Source: Haemophilus aegyptius
GTDB taxonomy: Bacteria > Pseudomonadota > Gammaproteobacteria > Enterobacterales > Pasteurellaceae
Assembly: GCF_900475885.1 (NCBI RefSeq)
Contig: NZ_LS483429.1
Location: 186,001-250,000, forward strand
Reading direction: 5' to 3'
Length of the DNA: 64,000 nt
Position numbers and translations under genes: made by a program
Shown: positions 23,051-36,754 of the stretch, piece after piece
How the letters are laid out: the number at the start of each line of letters is the position of its first letter
Numbering within the stretch: the first letter of the stretch is position 1
The notes under the pieces: generated by a model
The model's database searches: none
What the model saw: only the letters and a program-made list of their open reading frames with translations
What the model was told of the DNA's origin: nothing

Positions 23051-23164
23051 TTAACCTTGACGTTGTTTATGTTTAGGGTCGCTACACAATACGCGTACAA
23101 CACCCTCACGTTTAACAATCTTACAGTTACGACACATTTTCTTTACGGAAGCACGAACTTTCAT
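23051..23164 (-). CDS. rpmJ: 50S ribosomal protein L36
   Basis: This 37-residue protein reads [14 protein letters not shown]...[13 protein letters not shown]. It keeps the zinc ligands C11, C14, C27 and H32, so it is the zinc-binding form. It lies between secY and the alpha leader, the usual place. Confidence 0.97.
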
Positions 23165-23192
23165 TGCTTATCCTTTTACTTTAAATGAACAA

Positions 23193-24518
23193 TTATTGTC
23201 CAAAACCCTTAAGGTTTGCTTTTTTCAACGCAGATTCATATTGAGAAGAAATTAAATGACTTTGAACCTGAACGATGAAATCCATAATTACAACGACTAC
23301 AATTAAGAGAGATGTTCCACCGAAGTAAAATTTAACATCCCAAGCCGATGTCATAATATAAGGAACTAAACATACAAACGTTACATAGAGACCGCCAATT
23401 AATGTAAGACGAGTCATCACTTTATCAATATAACGTGATGTTTGTTCACCGGGCCTAATTCCTGGAATAAATGCACCAGATTTTTTTAGATTATCTGCTG
23501 TATCACGAGGATTATATTGCATTGCTGTATAGAAAAAACTGAAGAAAATAATTGCAACAGCATAAACAAGCAAATAAAGTGGTTGACCAGGATTCAATAA
23601 CATTGATAAATTATTTAACCATTCAAATTTATCATTTTGCCCAAACCATTGTGTTAATGTAGCTGGGAATAAAATAATACTTGAAGCAAAAATTGCTGGC
23701 ATTACATTTGCCATATTCACTTTCAATGGTAAATGTGTTGAATGACCACCTAAAATTTGACGACCTTGCTGACGCTTCGCATATTCAACACGAATTCTAC
23801 GTTGTCCTCTTTCAACAAAAACAACAAAATAAGTTACTGCAAATACAATAGCTGCGATCAGAAGAAGAACTAATGGATGCATCTGTCCTTGACGGGCCTG
23901 CTCAATAGTTTGAAGAATAGCCGATGGTAAACCAGCTACAATACCGCCAAACACAAGAATTGAAATACCGTTACCAATACCTCTTTCAGTTATTTGCTCA
24001 CCCAACCACATAAGGAACATTGTCCCAGTGACTAAACTAACAACTGAAGTGAAGTAAAAACTAAATCCAACATTTGGCACTAAGCCAGACAACATATTTG
24101 GTAAGCCTGTTGAAATAGCTACTGCCTGAATCGTTGCAAAAACAACTGTCGCATAACGAGTATATTTAGAAATTTTACGCTGACCAGCAGCACCTTCTTT
24201 CTTTAATTCTGCTAAAGCAGGAGAAACCGTTGCAAGCAATTGAATTACAATAGATGCCGATATATATGGCATGATTCCTAATGCTAAAATGGATGCACGG
24301 CTTAGAGCACCACCAGAGAACATGTTAAACATGTCAATGATAGTGCCTTTTTGTTGTTCAACTAATTGAGCTAGAACAGCCGCATCAATACCAGGAACCG
24401 GAATGAATGAACCAATTCGATAAACGATAAGTGCACCTAAAACGAAAAGTAATCGGCTTTTTAATTCACCTTTACCGCTATTAGTACTTCTTGCTTGATA
24501 ACCTGGTTGTTTAGCCAT
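23193..24518 (-). CDS. secY: protein translocase subunit SecY
   Basis: The 441-residue channel subunit of the SecYEG inner-membrane translocon. Ten hydrophobic segments can be counted. The signatures [10 protein letters not shown] (about residue 36) and [17 protein letters not shown] are present. It is the last protein-export gene of the spc operon, before rpmJ. Confidence 0.98.
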   Translation of the reverse strand: MAKQPGYQARSTNSGKGELKSRLLFVLGALIVYRIGSFIPVPGIDAAVLAQLVEQQKGTIIDMFNMFSGGALSRASILALGIMPYISASIVIQLLATVSPALAELKKEGAAGQRKISKYTRYATVVFATIQAVAISTGLPNMLSGLVPNVGFSFYFTSVVSLVTGTMFLMWLGEQITERGIGNGISILVFGGIVAGLPSAILQTIEQARQGQMHPLVLLLIAAIVFAVTYFVVFVERGQRRIRVEYAKRQQGRQILGGHSTHLPLKVNMANVMPAIFASSIILFPATLTQWFGQNDKFEWLNNLSMLLNPGQPLYLLVYAVAIIFFSFFYTAMQYNPRDTADNLKKSGAFIPGIRPGEQTSRYIDKVMTRLTLIGGLYVTFVCLVPYIMTSAWDVKFYFGGTSLLIVVVVIMDFIVQVQSHLISSQYESALKKANLKGFGQ

Positions 24519-24525
24519 TTGCTAA

Positions 24526-24960
24526 TTATTCCTCAATTGAACCGCCAGCAGCTTCAATTGCTGCTTTTGCACCTTTAGTTACACGTAAACCGCGTACCGT
24601 TACTGCAGATTTCACTTCTCCTGCTAAAATTACTTTAGCGAATTGGATATCTTTAGTTAAGATATTTGCTGCTTTTAATGTTTCTAAAGTTACTACATTA
24701 CCTTCAACTTTGGTTAATTCATTTAAACGAACTTCTGCAGTCACTGCAGATTTCATTGAAGTAAAACCAAATTTTGGTAAACGACGGTATAACGGCATTT
24801 GACCACCTTCGAAACCGCGACGAATACCGCCACCAGTACGAGATTTTTGACCTTTATGACCGCGACCACCAGTCTTGCCTAAACCTGAACCAATACCACG
24901 ACCGAGGCGTTTAGCACTATGCTTTGCACCTTCAGCCGGAGATAGAGTATTTAAACGCAT
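24526..24960 (-). CDS. rplO: 50S ribosomal protein L15
   Basis: This 144-residue protein has the glycine-rich N-terminus [22 protein letters not shown] characteristic of L15, which enters the rRNA core. It lies 7 bases before secY in the spc operon. Confidence 0.98.
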   Translation of the reverse strand: MRLNTLSPAEGAKHSAKRLGRGIGSGLGKTGGRGHKGQKSRTGGGIRRGFEGGQMPLYRRLPKFGFTSMKSAVTAEVRLNELTKVEGNVVTLETLKAANILTKDIQFAKVILAGEVKSAVTVRGLRVTKGAKAAIEAAGGSIEE

Positions 24961-24963
24961 CTC

Positions 24964-25143
24964 TTACTCCTCCACTTTAACCATGTATGAAACTTGGTTA
25001 ATCATACCACGTACTGCAGGCGTATCAATTAACTCAACAGTGTGGTGCATATGGCGAAGACCAAGACCACGCAAGGTAGCTTTATGCTTCGGTAAACGAG
25101 CAATTGAGCTACGAACTTGTGTTACTTTAATAGTTTTAGCCAT
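24964..25143 (-). CDS. rpmD: 50S ribosomal protein L30
   Basis: This 59-residue protein reads [20 protein letters not shown]... and ends SYMVKVEE. Length and sequence fit L30. It sits between rpsE and rplO with 3- to 6-base gaps, so translation is likely coupled. Confidence 0.97.
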
Positions 25144-25149
25144 TATTCA

Positions 25150-25656
<507 letters not shown>

Positions 25657-25664
25657 TTACCTCA

Positions 25665-26018
25665 TTAGAACTGTAGACCAGCTTCACGTGCAGCGTCCGC
25701 TAAAGTTTGGACACGTCCATGATATTTAAAACCGGAACGATCAAAAGCAACAGCTTGAACGCCTTTTGCTAATGCGCGTTCTGCAACAGCTTTACCTACT
25801 GCAGCAGCAGCATCTTTATTACCGGTGTATTTTACTTGCTCACGAATTGCTTTCTCAACAGTTGAAGCAGCGGCAAGCACTTCTGAACCGTTTGGTGCAA
25901 TAACTTGTGCATAAATATGACGTGGAGTGCGGTGAATAACTAAACGAGTTATACCTTGCTCTCTCATCATATGACGTGCACGAGCTGCACGACGGATACG
26001 AGCTGATTTCTTATCCAT
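25665..26018 (-). CDS. rplR: 50S ribosomal protein L18
   Basis: This 117-residue 5S rRNA-binding protein starts [20 protein letters not shown] and ends [17 protein letters not shown], both diagnostic. Confidence 0.98.
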   Translation of the reverse strand: MDKKSARIRRAARARHMMREQGITRLVIHRTPRHIYAQVIAPNGSEVLAAASTVEKAIREQVKYTGNKDAAAAVGKAVAERALAKGVQAVAFDRSGFKYHGRVQTLADAAREAGLQF

Positions 26019-26031
26019 AGTGTTACCTTAA

Positions 26032-26565
26032 TTATTTCTTCTTAGCCTCTTTGATACGTACCACTTCATCAGCGTAACGTACCCCTTTACCTTTATAAGG
26101 CTCAGGACGGCGATAAGCACGAATATCTGCTGCAACTTGACCGATCAACTGTTTGTCTGCACCTTTCAACACGATTTCAGTTTGAGATGGACATTCTGCA
26201 GTAATACCTGCCGGCAAAGTGTGCTCTACTGGGTGAGAATAGCCTAAACTTAATGCAATTGCGTTACCTTTAAGTTGAGCTCTGTAACCTACACCCACCA
26301 ATACTAATTTTTTAGTGAAACCTTCAGTAACACCGATAACCATTGCATTAACTAATGCACGTGCAGTACCCGATTGAGCATTTGCTTCAACAAAACCTTC
26401 ACGTGGAGTGAACGTAAATTGTCCGTTATCTTGTTTTACTTCAACTGATTCATGAATTTTGCGAGATAACTCGCCATTTTTACCTTTTACTGTTAATAGC
26501 TGACCGTCGAGTTTAACTTCAACGCCGGCAGGAATATTAACAGGTGCCTTTGCAACACGAGACAT
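26032..26565 (-). CDS. rplF: 50S ribosomal protein L6
   Basis: This 177-residue protein has two tandem L6 domains and ends in the signature [19 protein letters not shown]. It lies near the sarcin-ricin loop in the ribosome. Confidence 0.98.
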   Translation of the reverse strand: MSRVAKAPVNIPAGVEVKLDGQLLTVKGKNGELSRKIHESVEVKQDNGQFTFTPREGFVEANAQSGTARALVNAMVIGVTEGFTKKLVLVGVGYRAQLKGNAIALSLGYSHPVEHTLPAGITAECPSQTEIVLKGADKQLIGQVAADIRAYRRPEPYKGKGVRYADEVVRIKEAKKK

Positions 26566-26580
26566 TTTCCTACCTCTCTA

Positions 26581-26973
26581 TTAAGCTACATAACAGATGA
26601 TCTCACCGCCTAAACCTGCTTGACGAGCAGAACGGTCAGTCATAACACCTTTAGATGTAGAAATAACTGCAACACCTAAACCGCCCATAACTTTTGGTAA
26701 TTCATCTTTACGTTTGTAAATACGAAGACCAGGACGACTTACACGTTGGATGCTTTCTACAACTGGTTTGCCTTGGAAATATTTTAAAGTAATTTCCAAT
26801 TCAGGTTTAGCACCTTCTAAAACTTTTACGCTTTCGATATAACCTTCAGCAGCTAATACGTTGGCAATTGCCACTTTTAGCTTGGAAGAAGGCATATTGA
26901 TTGCAACTTTGTTCGCAGCTTGACCGTTACGAATACGGGTCAGCATATCTGCGATTGGATCTTGCATACTCAT
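26581..26973 (-). CDS. rpsH: 30S ribosomal protein S8
   Basis: S8 binds 16S rRNA and in E. coli represses the spc operon at the rplE start. I use the start [11 protein letters not shown] at 26973, giving 130 residues as in homologues; the frame is open for seven codons upstream but lacks a ribosome-binding site there. The C-terminal motif [19 protein letters not shown] is present. Confidence 0.98.
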   Translation of the reverse strand: MSMQDPIADMLTRIRNGQAANKVAINMPSSKLKVAIANVLAAEGYIESVKVLEGAKPELEITLKYFQGKPVVESIQRVSRPGLRIYKRKDELPKVMGGLGVAVISTSKGVMTDRSARQAGLGGEIICYVA

Positions 26974-27008
26974 TGTACTTTTCTCCGATTCCAAAATAAA
27001 GTGGTATA

Positions 27009-28194
<1,186 letters not shown>

Positions 28195-28204
28195 TACATT
28201 CCCC

Positions 28205-28588
<384 letters not shown>

Positions 28589-28660
28589 TTAAGATTAAAA
28601 AATACCCTTTCGGGACGAACCCATCCACACTATTCAGATAGAATGGCGGATAGGCGGCGG

Positions 28661-28689
28661 ATTTTATCAAAAGAAAAAGAGAAAGGCAA
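28661..28689 (-). promoter_or_regulatory. spc operon promoter
   Basis: On the minus strand TTGCCT (28689-28684) and TAAAAT (28666-28661) are separated by exactly 17 bases. The predicted start gives a leader of about 75 bases before rplN. Confidence 0.75.
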
Positions 28690-28855
28690 TGATAATTTAG
28701 CTTCCTCTTATTGATCTATTTACTAAATAATCCAGTTAAAATTTACCGCACTTTTGGAATTATAAAAATATCCTCATCCTCTCAAAAATTTATCGAATGA
28801 AAAATAAACTGCAGAAAAAATGAAACGCTCTCTTCTCTTACCTTAGATAAATTCA

Positions 28856-29709
28856 TCAGTTTTTAGATTTTGGGAAAATTTCCTTGCCTAAAAGCCAAAG
28901 ATACCGATCGAGCTCTTTTAAATTAAATCTTTCTAATTTATAAAATCTTTGAAAATCTATCAAAATTTCTTTAAATTTTCTGTAATTTTTTAAATCTTTC
29001 CTTTTAAAGGCTGAAAATTTATCTACTTTATTAAAATAGAGGAGATCTTACTCCACATAGCTATCATAAATTGGGAAAGCAATTGGATTATGATGACTAC
29101 AATATTTAGTTGCAAAAGAGTAAAAATACTTCTCCTTACCACCAATTGTTACTTCTCCTAATTCACGAACTAATTCAATATCACCAGATTTTAAACGTTT
29201 ATCTAGATCTTTAATACCCAAAATATGCTTTGCAACATAATGAATAGCAAATATATTTGTACTATAAACATTGTTAGGAATATTTATATTATCAAGCACT
29301 GGCTCTATAAAAGTATCATCTAACAAATATAATCCTGTTACATATTCTCCTAATAAGATTCCAAAAGTCTCTCGATCATATATATCTGCTTCTGTATCCA
29401 AATCATTTTCATCATAAAACTCTGTGATGCCAATCTCCTCCTCTTGATAAGGAAGATCATGTATTAATATATACTTCATTGTATCAGATAAATGGCACCA
29501 CCACTCCCAATCTTCATTAGAAATATTCCCAGTAGTATCTGTATCATTGATAAATTCTTCTGGGAATTTATCCTCTGCTAATTTTATCGTTTCTTTACGG
29601 GTATCAACGCCTTTGATGAAATTAATTAATCTATGACCCAAATAACGAGTATTCCACTCATCAGAATATTCAAAACCAAGATCTTCAGAAATTTCTCTTA
29701 AGTACCATT
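28856..29709 (-). pseudogene. decayed gene of unknown function between rpsQ and rplN
   Basis: The frame opens at 29709 (WYLREISEDLGFEY...) without a usable ATG, passes TTG 29641 (LGHRLINFIKG) and runs to ...NPIAFPIYDSYVE, where TAA at 29048-29050 stops it. The same frame then continues for 64 codons (DLLYFNKVDKFSAFKRKDL to IFPKSKN) and ends at 28856. The stop therefore looks like a nonsense change, perhaps of a lysine AAA. The 5' end also seems lost. The composition is more AT-rich than that of the flanking ribosomal genes. I do not recognise the function; H. influenzae Rd has, from memory, a hypothetical gene at this spot. Confidence 0.7.
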
Positions 29710-29767
29710 ATTAAAAATATTTTTTTCAGTATTTGTTTAGGTGTTATGTCAATAACACCTAAAAGAA

Positions 29768-29806
29768 AAAGTGCGGTTAAAATTCATTGAATTTTAACCG
29801 CACTTT
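29768..29806. terminator. long uptake-sequence inverted pair
   Basis: AAAGTGCGGTTAAAATTC at 29768-29785 is mirrored by GAATTTTAACCGCACTTT at 29789-29806, a perfect 18-bp stem with a 3-base loop. It is flanked by A- and T-runs and can terminate in both directions. Confidence 0.85.
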
Positions 29807-29812
29807 AAAAAC

Positions 29813-29848
29813 AAAAAAGCCAATAGATTTACACTATTGGCTTTTATT
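29813..29848. terminator. S10 operon terminator
   Basis: AAGCCAATAG (29817-29826) pairs with CTATTGGCTT (29834-29843); both flanks are A/T-runs. It lies 20 bases beyond rpsQ and should end the S10 transcript. Confidence 0.85.
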
Positions 29849-29868
29849 TTATTACTCTTTGTTATTAA

Positions 29869-30126
29869 TTAAGCAATAACTGCTTTCTCAACAACACGAA
29901 CTAAAGTCCAAGATTTGGTTTTTGATAGAGGGCGACATTCGCGAATCTCTACGGTATCACCAACTTTGGCTTCATTGTTCTCATCGTGTACGTGTAATTT
30001 AGTTGTACGACGGATAAATTTACCATATAAAGGGTGTTTTACCTTACGTTCAATAGCAACAACAAAAGATTTTTCCATTTTGTCGCTAACAACTTTACCT
30101 TGTACGCTACGAATTTTATCAGTCAT
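29869..30126 (-). CDS. rpsQ: 30S ribosomal protein S17
   Basis: This 85-residue protein starts [21 protein letters not shown] and holds [18 protein letters not shown]. It is the last gene of the S10 operon. Confidence 0.98.
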
Positions 30127-30317
30127 TACTCACCCGCCTTTTCGGTTAATACAGTTTTTACACGTGCAATATCACGACGCACTTGCTTAGCCTGATGGGT
30201 TTGTTGAAGCTGACCGGTGGCTGTCTGCATACGCAACTTGAATTGTTCACCTAAAAGGTTTACTAATTCAGCATTCAGCTCTTCAACACTTTTTGTACGT
30301 AAATCTTGAGCTTTCAT
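30126..30317 (-). CDS. rpmC: 50S ribosomal protein L29
   Basis: This 63-residue helical protein at the tunnel exit reads [20 protein letters not shown]. Its stop and the rpsQ start share one base, and its start overlaps the rplP stop, so translation is coupled. Confidence 0.98.
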
Positions 30318-30727
30318 TACATCACCGTCTTAGTTACGAAAGTGGTCTTAACTGGCAATTTAGCAGCTGCTAATGCAAATGCGTTTCTTGCTACTTCTTC
30401 AGACACACCATCCATTTCATAAAGCACTTTACCCGGTTGGATTAAGGCTACCCAGTACTCAACGTTACCTTTACCTTTACCCATACGGACTTCTAATGGT
30501 TTTTCAGTAATTGGTTTATCTGGGAATACACGAATCCAGATTTTACCTTGACGTTTTACTGCACGTGACATTGCACGACGTGCCGCTTCGATTTGACGAG
30601 CGGTTAAACGACAACGACCAACTGCTTTTAAACCGTAAGTACCGAAACTAACTTCAGTACCGCTCGCGATACCACGGTTGCGGCCTTTGTGAACTTTACG
30701 GAATTTTGTACGTTTTGGTTGCAACAT
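30317..30727 (-). CDS. rplP: 50S ribosomal protein L16
   Basis: This 136-residue protein starts [19 protein letters not shown] and has the conserved [23 protein letters not shown] region. Confidence 0.98.
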   Translation of the reverse strand: MLQPKRTKFRKVHKGRNRGIASGTEVSFGTYGLKAVGRCRLTARQIEAARRAMSRAVKRQGKIWIRVFPDKPITEKPLEVRMGKGKGNVEYWVALIQPGKVLYEMDGVSEEVARNAFALAAAKLPVKTTFVTKTVM

Positions 30728-30740
30728 TTAGCGTTTCTCC

Positions 30741-31448
30741 TTACTTACGACCTTTACCGCGAGGAGCCTTTTTAGGCTTGTCGGCAGGTTGTTGTTCTGA
30801 TTGCGCAACGGCAGCCATTCCACCAAGAATTTCACCTTTGAAGATCCACACTTTAACGCCGATTACGCCGTAAGTTGTATGAGCTTCTGCAGTGTTATAA
30901 TCGATGTCCGCACGAAGAGTATGTAGAGGTACGCGACCTTCACGATACCATTCTGAACGTGCGATTTCTGCACCACCTAAACGACCGCTAACCTCAACTT
31001 TGATACCTTTAGCACCTAAACGCATGGCACTTTGTACCGCACGTTTCATTGCACGACGGAACATTACACGACGTTCTAATTGAGAAGCGATGCTATCTGC
31101 AACTAATTTCGCATCTAATTCAGGTTTTTTCACTTCAGCAATGTTGATTTGAGCAGGAACGCCAGCGATTTTAGACACTGCGTTACGTAATTTTTCAACA
31201 TCTTCGCCTTTTTTACCGATTACGATACCAGGACGAGCTGTGTGAATAGTTACACGAATACTTTTAGCTGGACGCTCAATAGTAATACGTGAAACTGAAG
31301 CATTTGCTAATTCTTTATTTAAGAATTTGCGTACTTTGAAATCGCCTTCAAGATTGTCAGCGAAGTCTTGTGTATTCGCGAACCAAGTAGAGCTCCAAGG
31401 TTTAACAATACCTAGGCGAATACCATGTGGATGTACTTTTTGACCCAT
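30741..31448 (-). CDS. rpsC: 30S ribosomal protein S3
   Basis: This 235-residue protein of the mRNA entry site has a KH domain ([15 protein letters not shown], about residue 74) and the [21 protein letters not shown] motif. Confidence 0.98.
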
Positions 31449-31465
31449 TGCTATTCCTCTACTTA

Positions 31466-32097
<632 letters not shown>

Positions 32098-32110
32098 TTA
32101 ATTTAATCTA

Positions 32111-32932
32111 TTATTTGCCACGACGACGTACGATATATTTATCAGTACGTTTGTTGTGACGAGTTTTCTTACCTTTAGTTTGAACGCCCCAAGGAGTTAC
32201 TGGGTGTTTACCAAAGTTACGACCTTCACCACCACCGTGTGGGTGATCTACTGGGTTCATTGCAGTACCACGAACTGTAGGGCGAATACCTCTCCAGCGG
32301 TTAGCACCAGCTTTACCCAATACGCGAAGCATATGTTCTGAGTTACCAACTTCACCGATTGTAGCAACACATTCAGCTAATACTTTACGCATTTCACCAG
32401 AACGTAAACGTAAAGTTACATAGTTGCCTTCACGTGCGATGATTTGTACATAAGCACCAGCAGAACGAGCGATTTGACCGCCTTTACCTGGTTTTAATTC
32501 AACGTTATGTACTGTTGAACCAACTGGGATATTACGCATTGGTAATGAGTTACCCACTTTAATTGGTGAGTTTATGCCAGCTTGAATTTGATCGCCTACT
32601 GACAAACCTTTAGGTGCTAAAATATAACGGCGTTCACCATCTTTATAAAGCACTAAAGCAATGTTAGCAGAACGGTTTGGATCATATTCTAAACGCTCAA
32701 CAACCGCTGGGATGTCTAACTTGTTACGTTTGAAATCGATTAAACGGTAGTGTTGTTTGTGACCGCCACCAATGTGACGAGTAGTAATACGACCATAGTT
32801 GTTACGACCACCAGTTTTAGATTTAGTATCTAGAAGAGGTGCGTAAGGTTTACCCTTGTGTAATTCAGGGTTCACGATTTTAACAACGTGACGACGACCA
32901 GCGGAGGTCGGCTTACATTTAACGATAGCCAT
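32111..32932 (-). CDS. rplB: 50S ribosomal protein L2
   Basis: This 273-residue protein supports the peptidyl transferase centre. It has the motif [13 protein letters not shown] near residue 225. Confidence 0.98.
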
Positions 32933-32949
32933 TCTCTAATTTCCTCCGA

Positions 32950-33249
32950 TTACTCTGCACTGTCCACGAAGTCCAAGTTTTGGCCTTCGGCTAAAGTTAC
33001 ATAAGCTTTTTTCCAGTCGCTGCGACGACCCATTTTGTTACCACGGCGTTTAGTTTTACCTTTAACAACCACAGTACGAACTGAATCTACTTTTACTTCA
33101 AATAATTGAGCAACCGCAGCAGCAATTTCAGCTTTGTTCGCATCTAAAGCAACTTTAAGTACAACAGTGTTAGATTTTTCAGCATTGTTAGTTGCTTTTT
33201 CAGAGATATGTGGTGCACGTAGCACGCTTAGCAAACGTTCTTGACTCAT
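32950..33249 (-). CDS. rplW: 50S ribosomal protein L23
   Basis: This 99-residue protein forms the docking site for SRP and trigger factor at the tunnel exit. [22 protein letters not shown] is the conserved C-terminal half. Its ATG overlaps the rplD stop by 4 bases. Confidence 0.98.
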
Positions 33250-33848
33250 GCTAGGATCTCCTCAATTTGTTTCACAGCATCAACAGTAACAATCACTTTA
33301 TCGAAAGCGATTAAGCTAACTGGATCGATACCTTGAACATCACGTACATCAACTTTATATAAGTTACGTGCGGCTAAGAATAGATTTTCATCTAAACTTG
33401 CTGTGATAATTAACGCATCTTCAACGGCTAAATCTTTTAATTTTTGTACTAAAACTTTAGTTTTTGGTGCATCTAATTCAAATTTTTCCACCACAACCAA
33501 ACGGTCTTGACGAACTAATTCAGAAAGAATGCTTTTGATAGCACCACGGTACATTTTCTTGTTCACTTTTTGGCTGTGATCTTGTGGTTTAGCCGCGAAG
33601 GTTGTACCACCAGAACGCCAGATTGGTGATTTGATATCACCAGCACGAGCACGACCTGTACCTTTTTGACGCCAAGGTTTTTTACCTGAACCAGACACTT
33701 CAGCACGAGTTTTTTGTGCACGAGTACCTTGACGCGCACCTGCTGCATAAGCAACAACAACTTGGTGGATCAACGCTTCGTTAAACTCACGTCCGAAGGT
33801 AGTTTCAGAAACAGTGAGTGCGTTTGCACCTACAACTTGTAATTCCAT
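33246..33848 (-). CDS. rplD: 50S ribosomal protein L4
   Basis: This 200-residue protein lines the exit tunnel and in E. coli also represses the S10 operon at its leader. The long loop with [19 protein letters not shown] is present. Confidence 0.98.
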
Positions 33849-33863
33849 CTCTATCTCCTAGAC

Positions 33864-34490
33864 TTATGCTTTAACTGCTGGCTTAACGATAACATCGCCA
33901 TTGATAGCACCAGGTACAGAACCTTTTACTAATAGCAATTTACGCTCAGCATCTACACGAACAACTTCAAGTGATTGAACAGTTACACGTTCAGCACCTA
34001 AATGTCCTGCCATTTTTTTACCTTTAAACACACGACCTGGTGTTTGGTTTTGACCAATAGAACCAAGTACACGATGTGATAAAGAGTTACCGTGTGTAGC
34101 ATCTTGAGTACGGAAGTTCCAACGTTTAACACCACCTTGGAAACCTTTACCTTTAGAAGTACCAGTAACATCTACTTTTTTAACATCTGCAAAGATGTCT
34201 ACATTGATTTCTTGACCTAAAGTGAATTCTTCACCTTCAGTACGAAATTCCCATAAACCGCGACCAGCTTCAACACCTGCTTTCACGAAATGGCCTGCTT
34301 CAGGTTTAGTTACACGATTCGCTTTTCTAGAACCAGTAGTAACTTGAACTGCAGTATAGCCATCGTTTTCAAGAGTTTTAACTTGAGTTACGCGGTTGGC
34401 TTCAATTTCGATAACGGTAACTGGTACTGACACGCCGTCTTCATTGAAGATACGGGTCATACCAACTTTACGACCGACTAAACCAATCAT
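33864..34490 (-). CDS. rplC: 50S ribosomal protein L3
   Basis: This 208-residue protein starts [19 protein letters not shown] and has the [15 protein letters not shown] segment and the GNSLSHR methylated-glutamine region (E. coli equivalent). Confidence 0.98.
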   Translation of the reverse strand: MIGLVGRKVGMTRIFNEDGVSVPVTVIEIEANRVTQVKTLENDGYTAVQVTTGSRKANRVTKPEAGHFVKAGVEAGRGLWEFRTEGEEFTLGQEINVDIFADVKKVDVTGTSKGKGFQGGVKRWNFRTQDATHGNSLSHRVLGSIGQNQTPGRVFKGKKMAGHLGAERVTVQSLEVVRVDAERKLLLVKGSVPGAINGDVIVKPAVKA

Positions 34491-34506
34491 TGTAATAACC
34501 TCTTAA

Positions 34507-35060
<554 letters not shown>

Positions 35061-35062
35061 AA

Positions 35063-35126
35063 AAAGTGCGGTTATTTTTCTCCATATTTCTCTTTCAAAA
35101 AATATATTGAACAATAACCGCACTTT
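35063..35126. terminator. wide uptake-sequence inverted pair after ftsX
   Basis: AAAGTGCGGTTATT (35063-35076) pairs with AATAACCGCACTTT (35113-35126) around a 36-base loop. It separates ftsX from the S10 leader. The long loop makes it a weaker terminator than the others. Confidence 0.65.
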
Positions 35127-35137
35127 AACACCTTCAA

Positions 35138-36070
35138 TTAATAACGATTATCTAACACCGACAAATGCCGTTTTGCAGAAATCCACGCCCCAACATAGCC
35201 CATAATTAAACAGCACACTAATAAGAATACAAATTCGCCAACGCCTAATCCATTCAAACCGAATTGGACGGCAAAAATATCCGTTACATATTTCACCGCA
35301 GAAGTAAAATAGCTGATAATAAAGCTACTAAAAATTGCTGCAACTAACCCACCTAACACAGCATAAATCATCCCTGTATAAAGATAAGGACGAAGGATAA
35401 ACTGATCTGTTGCACCAAGTAATTTCATCACATCAATACTTGATCGGCTACTATACACATCAGAGCGAATACTGTTACCAATAACTAAAAATACCGCTAT
35501 CGTCATTAATACAGTGCAGAAAATTGCCACATGGGCGATTAACCAAGAAAGTGCGGTTAATTTTTCCATCCAATCGTTATCTAAGCGAACTTCTTGCACG
35601 CCTTTAATTTTATTTAAATTGGTTCGTAATTCGTCACGTTTTTCTGAAACATTAAATTCGCTCGTCGGTTTTACTATAACGACCGCAGGCAATGGATTAT
35701 CATCTAAAATTTCTAATTCTTCGCCAAAGCCAGACCAGCTTTTAAATTCCTTTAAACTTTCTTGACGAGAAACATAATTCAGTGATTCCACGCCTTTTTG
35801 CTGACGGATTTTCTCTACCACTAAATTCGCGTTTTCCTCACTTAAATTTTTATGAAGATAAATAGTCAATTCACTTTCAGGATAAAATTGAGTGGTGGCT
35901 AAATGCAAATTTTTCCACATTAAATAGCTCACAGTCGGGATCGTAAGCGAAACGGCAATCACTAAAATCGTGAGCAGCGTGCCAAATTTACGTTGCCACA
36001 AATCCGCCCATACTGCACGCAAAGTATAGGCTGTTTGAACAAAAACAGATGCATCCGTTGATCGGCTCAT
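35138..36070 (-). CDS. ftsX: cell division protein FtsX
   Basis: This 310-residue inner-membrane protein forms the permease-like half of FtsEX, which relays ATP hydrolysis to septal peptidoglycan hydrolase activators. Four membrane segments are seen: one near residue 30 and three in the C-terminal half, around a periplasmic domain. It follows ftsE by 9 bases. Confidence 0.96.
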   Translation of the reverse strand: MSRSTDASVFVQTAYTLRAVWADLWQRKFGTLLTILVIAVSLTIPTVSYLMWKNLHLATTQFYPESELTIYLHKNLSEENANLVVEKIRQQKGVESLNYVSRQESLKEFKSWSGFGEELEILDDNPLPAVVIVKPTSEFNVSEKRDELRTNLNKIKGVQEVRLDNDWMEKLTALSWLIAHVAIFCTVLMTIAVFLVIGNSIRSDVYSSRSSIDVMKLLGATDQFILRPYLYTGMIYAVLGGLVAAIFSSFIISYFTSAVKYVTDIFAVQFGLNGLGVGEFVFLLVCCLIMGYVGAWISAKRHLSVLDNRY

Positions 36071-36079
36071 GATTATTCC

Positions 36080-36736
36080 TTAATAACGTAAATAACCTTG
36101 TTCAAGCACAAGACAAGGTTTTGGTTTTTGTTGAATTAAATTAATGTCGTGAGTAGCAATTAACACGGTCATTCCTAGACGATTAAATTCTTCAAACAAA
36201 TTAAAAATCCCCACGGAAAGTTCATCGTCTAAATTACCCGTTGGTTCATCTGCCAATAAGAGTTGAGGTTTATGCACAATCGCACGCGCAATATCAACGC
36301 GTTGCTGTTCTCCGCCAGAAATTTGCGGTGGCAAATAGTGGGCTTTATTACGCAATCCTACACGATCTAAAGATGCCATTGCTCGAGTATTCGCATCTTT
36401 TGGATGCATACCTGCAATAATCAACGGCAATGCCACATTTTCCACCACTGTACGATCTGTTAATAAACGATAATCTTGATGAACCATACCAATTTGGCGA
36501 CGCAGAAATGGAATTTCATATTTTGACAAGCGAGTAATATCGTGTCCGTTAAACCAAATTTGACCTGCGTTGGCTTTTTCCATCCCCATAATAAGCTTGA
36601 GTAATGTACTTTTCCCTGCGCCTGAATGCCCAACTAAGTAAGTCATACTTCCCACTGGAAGATGAAAATTCAAGCCTTGTAACGCTGGCTGCGTTGCACC
36701 ATGATAGGCTTTAGAAACATTTGAGAACTTAATCAC
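36080..36736 (-). CDS. ftsE: cell division ATP-binding protein FtsE
   Basis: A 218-residue ABC ATPase with Walker A GHSGAGKSTLLKL (about residue 35), the signature ISGGEQQRVDIARA and Walker B LLLADEPTGNLD. It pairs with FtsX. Confidence 0.97.
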   Translation of the reverse strand: MIKFSNVSKAYHGATQPALQGLNFHLPVGSMTYLVGHSGAGKSTLLKLIMGMEKANAGQIWFNGHDITRLSKYEIPFLRRQIGMVHQDYRLLTDRTVVENVALPLIIAGMHPKDANTRAMASLDRVGLRNKAHYLPPQISGGEQQRVDIARAIVHKPQLLLADEPTGNLDDELSVGIFNLFEEFNRLGMTVLIATHDINLIQQKPKPCLVLEQGYLRY

Positions 36737-36754
36737 AATTCTTCCTTATTCTTT

